Shown: positions 19,063 through 28,305 of the stretch, in pieces | Layout of the letters: each line of letters starts with the position of its first letter | Position numbering within the stretch: position 1 is the stretch's first letter | NCBI RefSeq assembly: GCF_014697585.1 | Contig: NZ_JACJSB010000020.1 | Span: 18,069-82,068, forward strand | DNA length: 64,000 bases | Direction: 5' to 3' | Source of the DNA: Dolichospermum sp. FACHB-1091 | Lineage (GTDB): Bacteria > Cyanobacteriota > Cyanobacteriia > Cyanobacteriales > Nostocaceae | Translations under genes and position numbers: made by a program | The notes under the pieces: model-generated | Databases searched by the model: none | What the model saw: only the letters and a program-made list of their open reading frames with translations | What the model was told of the DNA's origin: nothing

Positions 19063-19176
19063 AGGACTTACGCACAAGTCACGGAATAATGAACCACGTT
19101 CGCGGAGCGTCCCGTCAGGGATAGGAACGAAGAGAACGAAGAAAAGAGGGTTTGAGAGATATTTTGCGTAAGTCCT
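19063..19176. mobile_element. MITE-like element, AGGACTTACGCA family, copy 2
   Basis: The 114 bp segment is bounded by AGGACTTACGCA and TGCGTAAGTCCT. The right part, GGGTTTGAGAGATATTTTGC, is the reverse complement of the left part of the 8257 copy (GCAAAATATCTCTCAAACCC), so the two are inverted relatives. The insert ACGTTCGCGGAGCGTCCCG is a GC-rich palindromic stretch. It sits at the edge of the second ferredoxin duplication. Confidence 0.65.
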
Positions 19177-19331
19177 GATATAAAGTCCTGACCTGGATAG
19201 ATGTCAAGCTGGACTGGAGGAGTCAGGAAATGGAAATATTTATGGTACTTATAAAGTCAGACATTTCTTACTAACCTGTTGATAAAATACTCATGGCATT
19301 AAACCCAAACATTGAAAACTGGTGATAAATC

Positions 19332-20330
19332 ATGTATAATCATAAACCACCTTTATCCACAAATAGTCTGCGCGTGGGTTTAGTCGGCACCGGCTATGCT
19401 GCTAAACTTAGGGCTGAGGCATTGCGACAAGATCCGCGCAGTGATTTAATAGCTATAGCTGGTAATCCCCAAAGAACAACCATTTTAGCCCAAGAATACG
19501 CAATTGAGGCTATGAGTTCTTGGCAACAGCTAGTAGAACGGGAAGATTTGGATTTGGTGGTATTATGCACTATTAATCAAGATCATGGCAAAATTGCCCG
19601 CGCTGCTTTGGAAAGGGGTAAGCACGTAATTGTTGAATATCCCCTGGCTATAGATGTCAAGGAAGCCGAACAACTGATCATTTTAGCAAAAACAGTCAAT
19701 AAGCTATTGCACGTCGAACACATTGAATTATTGGGGGGTTGGCATCAAACGTTAAAACAACACTTGTATCAACTGGGTGATTTGTTTTATGTTCGCCATA
19801 GTACCCTGAATCCTCAGCATCCAGCGCCGCGCAAATGGACTTATAATCATGAAATGTTTGGTTTTCCTTTAATTGGGGCTTTATCTCGGTTAAATCGTCT
19901 GATTGATTTGTTTGGTGAAGTTTTTAGCGTTAACTGTCATCAAAGATATTGGCAAATTGAACCAGATTATTACCAAACCTGTTTCTGTTCAGCCCAGTTG
20001 TGCTTTGACAGTGGTTTATTGGCACAGGTAGTTTATGGCAAGGGTGAAACTTTGTGGCAATCAGAACGTAAATTAGAGGTTCATGGTGAAAATGGGGGGA
20101 TAATTCTCGATGGTGATACGGCAATGTTAATATTAGGACAAAGAACGCAGTTAATTGAGGTGGGTACACGCCGGGGTTTATTTGCCAAAGATACGACTAT
20201 GGTATTAGACTATTTATTTGATGCTAGTCCTTTATATATCACTCCAGAACAAAGCTTGTATGCCCTCAAGGTAGCAGATGCTACTTATAGAGCAGCATCG
20301 ACTGGGTTAACTGTATTTTTAAAAGAGTAA
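19332..20330 (+). CDS. bvdR: Biliverdin reductase (Gfo/Idh/MocA family)
   Basis: The 332-residue NAD(P)-dependent oxidoreductase has a Rossmann start LRVGLVGTGYAAKLRAEALR (GxGxxA, about 13-32) and the family lysine region HVIVEYPLAI (about 95-104). The sequence LLHVEHIELLGGWHQ (about 118-132), ALSRLNRLIDLFG and the C-terminal PLYITPEQSLYALKVAD follow cyanobacterial BvdR (Synechocystis slr1784 type) closely from memory. That enzyme reduces biliverdin to bilirubin and influences phycobiliprotein metabolism. The map gene follows after 11 bp. A generic oxidoreductase is the alternative. Confidence 0.82.
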   Translation: MYNHKPPLSTNSLRVGLVGTGYAAKLRAEALRQDPRSDLIAIAGNPQRTTILAQEYAIEAMSSWQQLVEREDLDLVVLCTINQDHGKIARAALERGKHVIVEYPLAIDVKEAEQLIILAKTVNKLLHVEHIELLGGWHQTLKQHLYQLGDLFYVRHSTLNPQHPAPRKWTYNHEMFGFPLIGALSRLNRLIDLFGEVFSVNCHQRYWQIEPDYYQTCFCSAQLCFDSGLLAQVVYGKGETLWQSERKLEVHGENGGIILDGDTAMLILGQRTQLIEVGTRRGLFAKDTTMVLDYLFDASPLYITPEQSLYALKVADATYRAASTGLTVFLKE

Positions 20331-20341
20331 ATTAAAATTTG

Positions 20342-21109
20342 ATGAAAACAGAAACTATAGTCATTTTATCCCAGCGGGAAATAGAAAAAATGCGTCGCGC
20401 TGGCCGCTTGGCTGCTAAATTGTTACAATATTTAGAACCTTTGGTGAAACCAGGAGTAAGTACCCTAGAATTGAATGATGAAGCGGAAAGATGGACGCAA
20501 AAGCATGGAGCAAAAAGCGCTCCTTTAGGTTATAAAGGTTATCCTAAGTCAATTTGTACTAGTGTAAATGAGGTAATTTGTCACGGTATTCCCAATGCTA
20601 AACAAATTCTCAAAGATGGGGACATTATTAATATAGATGTGACACCCATTCTGGATGGTTATCATGGTGATACATCAAAAACATTTCTGGTTGGTAGTCC
20701 TTCTCCAAAAGCCCAAAAATTAGTAGAAGTGACACAAAAGTGTCTAGAATTGGGAATCGCAGAGGTGAAACCAGGGGCGAAAATTGGGGATATTGGGGCG
20801 GCTATTCAAGAATATGCTGAGTCTTTCGGCTTTTCCGTGGTGCGGGATTTTGTCGGCCATGGAATTAGTAATGTTTTCCATACAGCACCCGATATTCCTC
20901 ATTATGGCATTAGGGGTAGAGGTAAAAAACTTAGACCCGGTATGGTGTTTACTATTGAACCAATGATTAATGAAGGAACTTATGAGCCGGAAATGCTTAG
21001 TGACGGTTGGACTGCGGTAACAAAGGACCGCTTGCTTTCTGCCCAATTTGAGCATACGATTGTTGTGACGGAATCTGGGGTGGAAATTCTGACTTTACCA
21101 GAAAATTGA
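20342..21109 (+). CDS. map: Methionine aminopeptidase, type I
   Basis: MAP removes the initiator methionine from nascent proteins. I start at the ATG giving MKTETIVILSQREIEKMRRA (255 residues); a TTG one codon upstream is in frame but less likely. Metal ligands are visible: Asp in INIDVTPILDGYHGDTSKTF (two Asp), His in DFVGHGIS, Glu in FTIEPMI and Glu in FEHTIVV. There is no N-terminal zinc-finger extension, which fits bacterial type Ia. It follows bvdR by 11 bp and is probably cotranscribed with it. Confidence 0.94.
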   Translation: MKTETIVILSQREIEKMRRAGRLAAKLLQYLEPLVKPGVSTLELNDEAERWTQKHGAKSAPLGYKGYPKSICTSVNEVICHGIPNAKQILKDGDIINIDVTPILDGYHGDTSKTFLVGSPSPKAQKLVEVTQKCLELGIAEVKPGAKIGDIGAAIQEYAESFGFSVVRDFVGHGISNVFHTAPDIPHYGIRGRGKKLRPGMVFTIEPMINEGTYEPEMLSDGWTAVTKDRLLSAQFEHTIVVTESGVEILTLPEN

Positions 21110-21205
21110 TGATTTTTCTCACCCACAGCCGCAGAGCCGCAAAGAGAGGAGTTTGAGAAATTTTTTGGTTTTTATACGTCAATTTACCAAGTCCTCTTGT
21201 TTCTG

Positions 21206-21649
21206 TTAACGGATTTTGACTGTAATTTGATAGGTTTTGATGGGGGGAATATTTTTTTCCCAAGCCCGTGAATATTGGAGTTGTAGCTGGGTTGAACCGG
21301 GGTTTTGAGCTAAAAACCGAAAAACTTGATTTTCAGGTGATCCTACCAATTTGACTTTGGATTCTCCTGCTGCTGTTGGTAATGGTTCAAATACTGAATC
21401 TCCCAAGGGTTTGAGTTTTTGAGGATCATTTTTAATTATTTGCCAATTATAACCTGTTGATGGATTGGCTGATAATTTAATTATCAAAATTTTGCCTTTT
21501 TGTAGGTTGATTTGTTTATGATTGTTGCTATCGTTGATGGTTATTTCTGATTTAGATGGCGGATTTTTGGCTGTGGCGCTAACTTGGGAAATAATCCCCA
21601 AGGTAGTTAATAAAGAAAGAATTAAAAAAACTCGTTTAGTTAAACTCAT
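21206..21649 (-). CDS. Chagasin-type (I42) cysteine protease inhibitor, secreted
   Basis: A 147-residue protein with a signal peptide (KRVFLILSLLTTLGIISQVSATA). The mature part shows the I42 signatures: LSANPSTGYNWQI (the NPTTGY loop, about 75-87), the LVGSPENQVFRFLAQNPGST segment (G-x-P-G-x-Q-x-F/W loop), and a final strand RAWEKNIPPIKTYQITVKI. The family inhibits papain-like cysteine proteases. Periplasmic or extracellular location is expected. It is downstream of the pentapeptide gene by about 65 bp and may be transcribed with it. Confidence 0.8.
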   Translation of the reverse strand: MSLTKRVFLILSLLTTLGIISQVSATAKNPPSKSEITINDSNNHKQINLQKGKILIIKLSANPSTGYNWQIIKNDPQKLKPLGDSVFEPLPTAAGESKVKLVGSPENQVFRFLAQNPGSTQLQLQYSRAWEKNIPPIKTYQITVKIR

Positions 21650-21715
21650 GATTTCAACCTATTAATTATCAATTGTCAATTAGTTATTATTACAATATCA
21701 ATTTTCAATTTCTTT

Positions 21716-23056
21716 TTATCTACCCAATTTATTGGGAATTCCTTCACAACCTCCCGGAATGGTATTTCTGGTTTTTTCTCCACACCAAGCACAACAGTAG
21801 TAATGAGTCGCTGGGGACATTCTTTGTGCATTAGTGAAGTCAGCATTTTCAATAACTGCACCAGTGTGTTCTCCGGTTTCGTAGTTGGGGGGTTGAGTGC
21901 GACTGCGGGGAGATGCTTGTTCTACTAAACCATAAAATAGACGAACTCCGTTTAAATCGGTATTACTGAGATTGGCTTCATATAATATTGTTCGGGAAAG
22001 GTTAGCTTTTACTAGGTCACAATTACTAAGATTAGCACGGACGAGATTAGCTTCACTTAAATCTGTCCAGCGTAAATCATTATCGGCTAGATCGGCACCT
22101 GCTAACATTACACCTAAGTCTATGACGCGCACTCCTTCCAAACGATCTTCAGCATAACCACCACTACCATCTAGAATAGCTCTTCCTAAACGCCGATCGC
22201 GTTGTAGGGGAGTAAGTAATTTAGAACGGGAGAGAAATCGCAGAATCTTGGCTTTACCACTACCATCTACACTACTGAATATAGCAGCAGTACGTCCTTC
22301 GGCGATCGCTCTTTCTTGCGGCCAGTCTTCTAATAATCCTTCTTCGTCTAATATTAGGTCCGAAACTCCTTGAAAGTAGGAGTCTATGGTTTGTTGTTGA
22401 GTAATGACGTTTTGCTGTACAGTGAGTAGGTTTTGTTGAATGGTTAGGTCTTTAGAAATTACATATTGTCGCCATGCTACATAAACGGCGATAATGGCAA
22501 TGGCAATTTGTCCCAAAGCTCCAAACCATTCTGCTAAAGTACCAGAAGCTTCCCAATTAATTCTCTTTCCCCAAAGTAGTAAACTATGACCTAAATTAGC
22601 AAATCTGAATAAGCCAATTATTGCTACTATTACTCCTATAAAACCAACAAACACATTTCTATCTTGAGGTGAAAACCATTCTTGGATGATATCTTGCCAC
22701 CAAGGGTAAAGTATCAATAGTGATAACAGCAAAGTTGCCAAAGTTCCCAAAATCCCCAGCCATGAGTTATTAATGACAATACTAATTAAAGTTATGGCCA
22801 TGGACAAGCTAGTAAATAATAAAATCCTTGGGGTAATCAGGACTTGAATACTGGAATTGTCACTAAAAAAAGCAGAAATTTCTTTGAAAATACTTGTTTT
22901 CAGGGAAGATTGTGCCGATACTTGTTTTTTATCCGGTTCTACTTTTGTTAATGATTGATTACTTTCGGTAATTTCCAATTCATCTTCTTGATTTATCTGT
23001 GGGGAAGATAGGTGGGATGAATCAGATTCATTAATAGTCATATTTTTTTCCGCCAA
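21716..23056 (-). CDS. Membrane protein with pentapeptide repeats
   Basis: The 446-residue protein has an Asp/Ser/Gln-rich N-terminus (about 1-75), four or so hydrophobic spans (about 77-200, for example LLFTSLSMAITLISIVI and VFVGFIGVIVAIIGLF), a cytoplasmic helical segment, and a pentapeptide-repeat block ADLADNDLRWTDLSEANLVR continuing ANLSNCDLVKANLSRTILYE (about 325-385). The C-terminus has a possible metal knuckle (HYYCCAWCGEKTRNTIPGGC). Pentapeptide blocks form right-handed beta-helices. Function is unknown; such membrane-anchored versions are common in cyanobacteria. Confidence 0.8.
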   Translation of the reverse strand: MAEKNMTINESDSSHLSSPQINQEDELEITESNQSLTKVEPDKKQVSAQSSLKTSIFKEISAFFSDNSSIQVLITPRILLFTSLSMAITLISIVINNSWLGILGTLATLLLSLLILYPWWQDIIQEWFSPQDRNVFVGFIGVIVAIIGLFRFANLGHSLLLWGKRINWEASGTLAEWFGALGQIAIAIIAVYVAWRQYVISKDLTIQQNLLTVQQNVITQQQTIDSYFQGVSDLILDEEGLLEDWPQERAIAEGRTAAIFSSVDGSGKAKILRFLSRSKLLTPLQRDRRLGRAILDGSGGYAEDRLEGVRVIDLGVMLAGADLADNDLRWTDLSEANLVRANLSNCDLVKANLSRTILYEANLSNTDLNGVRLFYGLVEQASPRSRTQPPNYETGEHTGAVIENADFTNAQRMSPATHYYCCAWCGEKTRNTIPGGCEGIPNKLGR

Positions 23057-23495
23057 TTAACTCACCATAAATTGAAATGTTGGGAAAACACTTATATTAA
23101 CAGTATTATACACCCCTGACCTTGGCTAAATGAGTTCGTGAGAAAATTTCCTGGCGGCAAAGGCAATAAATATGTTATTCTATCACAGATCCTTGGGAAT
23201 TTTTCAGTAGTATCACTCTTTGATATTTGTAAAACTGCTGATACTTGGAACAAGTGTAAACAGGTTTTTTAGTGAAAAGTAGCAGTCAGGAGAAGAAGGA
23301 AGAATTATATTAAATAGATAATTGATTTATGGAGGATGATTATGGTATTGTCTGGGTAGTTTCTGAAAAGTTTATCGAAATCTTAATTTTAAATTTGCAG
23401 AATCAAAAAATAATTAATAACAATTAGTTGATTTTGATACTGCTTTTAAATTACAATCAGTTCTAGGATCATTATATGAGTTTTGTAGGAGCAGT
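23057..23495. other. Intergenic region, no gene seen
   Basis: A gap between divergent genes (pentapeptide protein and TPR lipoprotein). AT-rich, without ORF, repeat or RNA gene that I can support. It should hold both promoters. Confidence 0.5.
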
Positions 23496-24239
23496 ATGGT
23501 AATTTGGCGAAGCTTAATTGCCTCTAGTTTAATCAGTTTGATGATAATTGGCTGTAGTGACCCGGCAAATTATTCATCTGAAAATGCTAAAAAAGTTGTT
23601 CAAGAAAGCAATGTTAATCAACTGATTACAGAAGTACAAGACAGTCAAAAAGCAGAAAATTTACTAATACAAGCTAATGGTTTATTAGATGCCCGTCGTT
23701 ATCAAGAAGCTTTAGTATTCTATAATCGGGTGATAGCCATTAAAAATGATAGTGCGGAAACATGGGTAAATCGGGGAAATGCTTTGATTGCTTTACAACA
23801 GTACCCAGAAGCTGTAGAATCCTATGATAAAGCGATCGCAATTCGCCCAAATAAAGATGAAGCCTGGTATAATCGTGGTAATGCTTTAACAGCTTTACAA
23901 CATTACGAAGAAGCCGTAAAATCCTATGATGAAGCGATCGCTATTGACAAAAATAAACATGAGGCTTGGACTAATAGAGGAATTGCATTGACAAAATTAC
24001 AGCGCTACAAAGAAGCTTTAGCATCTTACAACCAAGCAACTACTATTCGTCCTAATTTGCATCAAGTTTATTATAATAAAGCTTGCAATTATGCCTTACA
24101 AAATAATCTAGAACTGACAATTGAAAACCTCAAAAAAGCCATCGAACTTGTACCGAAAAAATATCGAGAATTAGCGAAAAATGATCGAGATTTCGATAAA
24201 GTTCGCAATGAAAAACGGTTTCAGGAATTATTACAATAA
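23496..24239 (+). CDS. TPR-repeat lipoprotein
   Basis: The 247-residue protein has a lipoprotein signal peptide with lipobox IIGC (lipidated Cys at residue 20). Four tetratricopeptide repeats (about 63-200) are clear: ANGLLDARRYQEALVFYNRV, NRGNALIALQQYPEAVESYD, NRGNALTALQHYEEAVKSYD and NRGIALTKLQRYKEALASYN. The C-terminus (DRDFDKVRNEKRFQELL) is a common end of cyanobacterial TPR proteins. It is probably anchored in a membrane facing the periplasm or lumen, as a protein-binding scaffold. HIP1 sites occur within the repeats. Confidence 0.8.
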   Translation: MVIWRSLIASSLISLMIIGCSDPANYSSENAKKVVQESNVNQLITEVQDSQKAENLLIQANGLLDARRYQEALVFYNRVIAIKNDSAETWVNRGNALIALQQYPEAVESYDKAIAIRPNKDEAWYNRGNALTALQHYEEAVKSYDEAIAIDKNKHEAWTNRGIALTKLQRYKEALASYNQATTIRPNLHQVYYNKACNYALQNNLELTIENLKKAIELVPKKYRELAKNDRDFDKVRNEKRFQELLQ

Positions 24240-24365
24240 ATATGACAACTAGGTACAAACTTATCTGTCTTTGATTCCCGATTTCTGTACCTATAACCAT
24301 GGGAAATGCTATAGTATTGACATATAGCAAATACAGGTAAATGAGGAAATTTCCTTTAATTCATA

Positions 24366-25031
24366 ATGAATAAACTAGTTAATGTTTTTATTCAGGGGAT
24401 AATTGCTTTTACTGTCACTAATATTGACGATATGATGATTCTACTACTATTGTTTTCGCAAATAGATAATAGTAGTTTTCGTAAACGTCATATTTTCATT
24501 GGTCAATACCTTGGTTTTTTGTCCATTATTATATTGAGTTTACCAGGATTTTTTGGCGGTTTATTCATACAGCGAGAATGGTTGGGATTATTAGGAATAA
24601 TACCCATAGTTATTGGTATGAAACAACTGATTAATCAACAAACAGAAAGTACAGAGGTTCAAACAGTTAATCCTCATTTTCCACAGTTATTACACCCTAA
24701 CCCAACATGGTCTTTTCTCTTGAGCATTTTCCACCCAAATACTTATCAAGTTGCAGCTATTACCATTGCTAATAGCGGTGACAATATTAGTATTTATATA
24801 CCTCTATTCGCAGGTCAAAATTTTGTTAATTTAGGCATAATTATAGCCGTATTTTTAGCTATGGTGGGAGTTGGCTGTGGTATTGCTTATCTATTAACTA
24901 GTCAAGTTACCATTGCTTATATTTTAAGTCGCTATGGTCGGGCTATGATTCCTTTTATATTAATGGCCTTGGGGTTATTTATTATGTACGACAGAGGCAC
25001 ATTTAAGCTACTAACTCAAATTGCTAAGTAG
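24366..25031 (+). CDS. CadD-like cadmium resistance/cation transporter
   Basis: The 221-residue protein is very hydrophobic with five or six predicted helices. The N-terminal motif AFTVTNIDDMMILLLLFSQ (about 15-33) is the conserved acidic signature of the Cad family (PF03596), and the GQYLGFLSIIILSL and VAAITIANSGDNISIYIPLF segments repeat the pattern (N-x-D-N in the second half). Members are linked to cadmium or other divalent-cation efflux, though substrate evidence outside staphylococci is thin. Its last codons overlap the left end of a MITE-like element (25026-25138). Confidence 0.8.
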   Translation: MNKLVNVFIQGIIAFTVTNIDDMMILLLLFSQIDNSSFRKRHIFIGQYLGFLSIIILSLPGFFGGLFIQREWLGLLGIIPIVIGMKQLINQQTESTEVQTVNPHFPQLLHPNPTWSFLLSIFHPNTYQVAAITIANSGDNISIYIPLFAGQNFVNLGIIIAVFLAMVGVGCGIAYLLTSQVTIAYILSRYGRAMIPFILMALGLFIMYDRGTFKLLTQIAK

Positions 25032-25138
25032 ATTAACGGAAAAAACCGACATAAGTAACGAAAAGTAAAGTTACCCAAAACCTCTTCCCAGTTAAGAGTT
25101 CCCTTGTCATAACGACAATTTTTAACGCCAACCTACTT
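25026..25138 (+). mobile_element. MITE-like element with AAGTAGGT-type ends, copy B
   Basis: Left end AAGTAG (diverged), left arm CCGACATAAGTAACGAAAAG, degenerate centre TCTTCCCAGTTAAGAGTTCCC, right arm CTTGTCATAACGACAATTTT and right end ACCTACTT. This copy has lost its heptamer array. It supplies the stop codon (TAG, 25029-25031) of the CadD-like gene, so insertion may have trimmed or extended that protein's end. Confidence 0.68.
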
Positions 25139-25200
25139 ATTTAAAGATTGCTACTTTTACGGATTTTACATACAATGTAGTCTAAAAATTCATTTTGATC

Positions 25201-25920
25201 ATGTCACAACTTCAACGTATTACCATTAATCCCCAACAACTCCAAGAAAACCAACTTTTATTAACACCTCAACAGCAACATTATTTGCTGCGAGTATTAC
25301 GGTTACGAGATGGTGATCAATTTATCGCTATGAATGGTATGGGTAAATGGTGGTTAACTAAGTTACAAGGAACACAAGGAGAGATTGTAGAAATACTAGA
25401 GGTCAAAACGGAATTACCTGTATCTATTACTTTAATGATGGCCTTACCGAAAGGGAATGGATTTGATGAAGTTATCCGCTGTTGTACGGAATTAGGAGTA
25501 ACTTATATTGCTCCAGTTTTAAGCGATCGCAGTTTATTAAATCCCAGTCCCCAAAAGCTAGAACGTTGGCAGCGCATAGCATCAGAGTCCGCTGAACAGT
25601 CAGAAAGAGCCGTGATTCCTACTATCCTAGAACCAGTAGCTTTTAAAACTGCCATAAATGAAAATACAGCCAGTCATAGTTATATCTGTGAAGCCCGTGG
25701 TGATTATCCTCACTTAAAGCAGGTGATAAATAATGCTAACACTGCAAGAGAGATCATTATTGCTATTGGACCAGAAGGGGGGTGGACAGATCAAGAGCTA
25801 GAAATAGCTGTAAAATCGGGATTTGTAGCCATTTCCCTGGGTTGTCGTATTCTCCGCGCAGTTACAGCGCCCATAGTTGCGATATCCTTAATAGCAGCAA
25901 ATTTTGAATTAAGCCCTTGA
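25201..25920 (+). CDS. rsmE: 16S rRNA m3U1498 methyltransferase RsmE
   Basis: RsmE methylates N3 of U1498 in 16S rRNA. I use the ATG giving MSQLQRITINPQQLQENQLL (239 residues). The N-terminal PUA-like domain (about 1-70) contains HYLLRVLRLRDGDQFIAMNG. The C-terminal SPOUT methyltransferase domain shows LMMALPKGNGFDEVIRCCTE, the GPEGGWTDQELE loop (about 190-201) and the knot motif LGCRILRAVTAPIVAISLI. Its stop codon overlaps the start of the next gene by 4 bases, implying translational coupling. Confidence 0.93.
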   Translation: MSQLQRITINPQQLQENQLLLTPQQQHYLLRVLRLRDGDQFIAMNGMGKWWLTKLQGTQGEIVEILEVKTELPVSITLMMALPKGNGFDEVIRCCTELGVTYIAPVLSDRSLLNPSPQKLERWQRIASESAEQSERAVIPTILEPVAFKTAINENTASHSYICEARGDYPHLKQVINNANTAREIIIAIGPEGGWTDQELEIAVKSGFVAISLGCRILRAVTAPIVAISLIAANFELSP

Positions 25921-26525
25921 AATCAGCAAAACAACATCTAACTCAACACCTAATTATTTTTACTCGTTATCCAGAACCAGGGAAAACAAAAACCCGGTTA
26001 ATACCAGTTTTGGGTGATATTGGCGCTGCTAACTTGCAAAAACAGATGACTGAACAGACTATTTTGCAAGTTAAAGAATTACAAAAATTGACAGAAATAT
26101 CCGTAGAAATACGTTTTACTGGTGGTAATTTAGAAAAAATGCGAAATTGGTTAGGAAATGATTTATTATATCAATCTCAGGGTGAAGGAGATTTAGGTCA
26201 AAGAATGGAGCGATCGCTTGTAAATGCGTTTAATCAAACAGCAAAACAAGTAATTATCATTGGTACTGATTGTCCCGATTTAAACTCACAAATTTTACTA
26301 ACTGCTTTTGAGAAATTGCAAGTTTTTAATCTTGTTCTAGGTTCAGCCATGGACGGTGGTTACTATTTAATTGGGTTACAAAAACCAGCAGCAGAATTAT
26401 TTACAAATATCCAGTGGGGTACGGCTGAAGTATTTGCAAAAACAGTAGAAATTGCCGAAAAATTGAATTTATCAATAGGTTATTTGCAACCTTTAGCAGA
26501 TGTTGATCGCCCAGAGGATCTTTAA
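25917..26525 (+). CDS. TIGR04282/DUF2064 glycosyltransferase-like protein
   Basis: A 202-residue GT-A-like protein starting at TTG inside the rsmE stop (TTGA overlap). Features are IIFTRYPEPGKTKTRLIPVL (about 13-32, nucleotide-sugar loop), QGEGDLGQRMERS, IIIGTDCPDL (metal-binding D-x-D-like, about 115-124) and LGSAMDGGYYLIGL (about 138-151). The family name refers to arsenosugar biosynthesis, but roles in most cyanobacteria are untested. The reading frame ends right after the DRPEDL motif, where homologues often continue some residues, so the C-terminus may be slightly shortened. Confidence 0.78.
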   Translation: MKSAKQHLTQHLIIFTRYPEPGKTKTRLIPVLGDIGAANLQKQMTEQTILQVKELQKLTEISVEIRFTGGNLEKMRNWLGNDLLYQSQGEGDLGQRMERSLVNAFNQTAKQVIIIGTDCPDLNSQILLTAFEKLQVFNLVLGSAMDGGYYLIGLQKPAAELFTNIQWGTAEVFAKTVEIAEKLNLSIGYLQPLADVDRPEDL

Positions 26526-26789
26526 AGTTAACATAATTAGTGTCAGCCCCAAAATAAATGATTACATACAACAATCCTTCGCTAACACCCTGAAACCCTA
26601 TTGAAAGATAACAGTTTTATTGGATTTGGGGCATATTTTTGAAAAATTGGCATAAGTAATCACGGGAAAATCTATGTATTCTAAAAAACTCTCTTAATCA
26701 CGAGTAGAAAATTCTCATGATCTATGAAGGAAAAAACTTGATAAAATAACCTCCAGAAAACATCCGCCACGTTTAATCTTAAAGACACT

Positions 26790-27554
26790 ATGTTTCAATT
26801 CCCTCAGGCATTTTCAGTATTAGGTTTACCAGTTCATATCATGAATGATTATTCAGAGTGGTTATTATCTTCTTTAAAAGAGGGTAAAGGAACTCATGTA
26901 GTCACCCTCAATTCAGAAATGACCATACAAGCAGAAAAAAATCCCACCCTAGCAAAGATCATTCAAAATGCTGAATTAGTAATTCCTGACGGTGCGGGGG
27001 TTGTGCTATATTTGCAGTATTTATTAGCAGAAAAAATACAACGTGTCCCTGGAATTGAATTAGCAGAAAAACTGTTACAAGCAGTTGCTCAAAAACAAGC
27101 ATCTGCTTCAATATTTTTCTATGGAGGCGCACCTGAAGTAGCCACAAAAGCAGCAGATTTATGGCGGCAACAACTTCCTACACTAACTATATCAGGAACA
27201 CATTCCGGTTATCATTCTTCAGAAGAAGAACAACAATTATTGCAAAGTCTCAGTCAACTACAGCCACAGGTGATATTTGTTGGTTTGGGAGTTCCACGTC
27301 AAGAATTATGGATTTCTCAAAATCGCCATTTATGTCCTAACTCAATTTGGATAGGTGTTGGTGGTAGTTTTGATATTTGGTCAGGAACAAAAACACGCGC
27401 TCCCGGTTGGTTAGCAAATAATAACCTAGAATGGCTATATAGATTGTATCAAGAACCTTGGCGCTGGCGACGAATGTTAGCTATACCAGAGTTCGTTTTT
27501 AAATCCTTAATTTATCTGCGGACTACAAAAGATGTGAACATTTTAGAGTCCTGA
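26790..27554 (+). CDS. WecB/TagA/CpsF family glycosyltransferase
   Basis: The 254-residue GT26 protein has VVTLNSEMTIQAEKNPTLAK (about 37-56), IPDGAGVVLYLQYL (about 70-83, with the catalytic Asp), VPGIELAEKL, IFFYGGAPEVATKAAD, VGLGVPRQELW (about 166-176) and IGVGGSFDIWSGTKTRAP (about 188-205). It transfers N-acetylmannosamine-type sugars to lipid-linked acceptors in cell-surface polysaccharide synthesis. It has no transmembrane span and probably acts at the inner leaflet of the cytoplasmic membrane. It stands alone here, without other polysaccharide genes beside it. Confidence 0.88.
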   Translation: MFQFPQAFSVLGLPVHIMNDYSEWLLSSLKEGKGTHVVTLNSEMTIQAEKNPTLAKIIQNAELVIPDGAGVVLYLQYLLAEKIQRVPGIELAEKLLQAVAQKQASASIFFYGGAPEVATKAADLWRQQLPTLTISGTHSGYHSSEEEQQLLQSLSQLQPQVIFVGLGVPRQELWISQNRHLCPNSIWIGVGGSFDIWSGTKTRAPGWLANNNLEWLYRLYQEPWRWRRMLAIPEFVFKSLIYLRTTKDVNILES

Positions 27555-27671
27555 GCTTGTCCCAAGTTGAAATTTTAATATACTAGGACTTACTCATTGA
27601 CAAAATCTACAAGTCTTTGATATATAACCCATGTTCCGCACTTCATTTTGTAACCCACATTCCGCACTTCA

Positions 27672-28008
27672 ATAAGTAGTATGCCAGAACTACATTCCCA
27701 GGTAATTAAAAATTAAGTACCTAAAGTCGCACAAAAAGAAGATTTGGGGGTTGACAATTCATTTAAAATTTGTTACTATGTAGTGGATGAGGAAGAACTA
27801 TCATAAAATAATTACAATAGTAAGTTGCATTGACCCAAGGAAACCCAGCAAACAATGGTCTTGACGGGCGTGAATACCGCACTTCCTTTTTTGCCCAAAG
27901 AGATTATAATTAGTTTTGCTATTATTTTCCCTTGATGAAAGAGACAACTGGTGGTTGAAATACTCCAAGTGAACTTATACAAAACCCATAAATGGAACTA
28001 AGTAAGCC
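27672..28008. other. Long leader region upstream of small membrane protein gene
   Basis: About 340 bp without an ORF. GC-richer islands such as GACCCAAGGAAACCCAGC and GGTCTTGACGGGCGTGAATA stand out from the AT-rich surroundings and could be part of a structured leader, but I cannot assign a known RNA family. Confidence 0.35.
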
Positions 28009-28011
28009 GTG

Positions 28012-28305
28012 ATGAATGCTGTATTACCTCGTTTTTTAAAGTCAGCCTACCGTAAAGAACCTATAGTTAGTGCATTGCTAACTATAGGTGTGATAGATGC
28101 TCTGATTGGTGGGTTAGATGATAGTTGGTCCCTCTTCACCTTTGGTTTAGCAACAGCAGGAATAGGTTTTGTCTTTAAATTATGGCGTATGCAGCAGCGT
28201 CCGTCTTTACCAGAAGAGCCTGTTGCTCAATATTATCTACCCCCTCAGTCTTCTACTGCTCCTTTACCTATACTGAAAGTTCCCAAGAAAAAACCCCGTC
28301 ACTAG
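28012..28305 (+). CDS. Small membrane protein, unknown
   Basis: About 97 residues from the ATG (MNAVLPRFLKSAYRKEPIVS); a GTG one codon upstream is also in frame. Two hydrophobic stretches (VSALLTIGVIDALIGGL, about 18-34, and WSLFTFGLATAGIGFVFKLW, about 38-57) suggest a helical hairpin; the C-terminus is Pro/Lys-rich (LPILKVPKKKPRH). I do not recognise a named family. The gene is enclosed by 20 bp inverted repeats (27634 and 28339) and precedes modBC by 150 bp. Confidence 0.5.
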   Translation: MNAVLPRFLKSAYRKEPIVSALLTIGVIDALIGGLDDSWSLFTFGLATAGIGFVFKLWRMQQRPSLPEEPVAQYYLPPQSSTAPLPILKVPKKKPRH

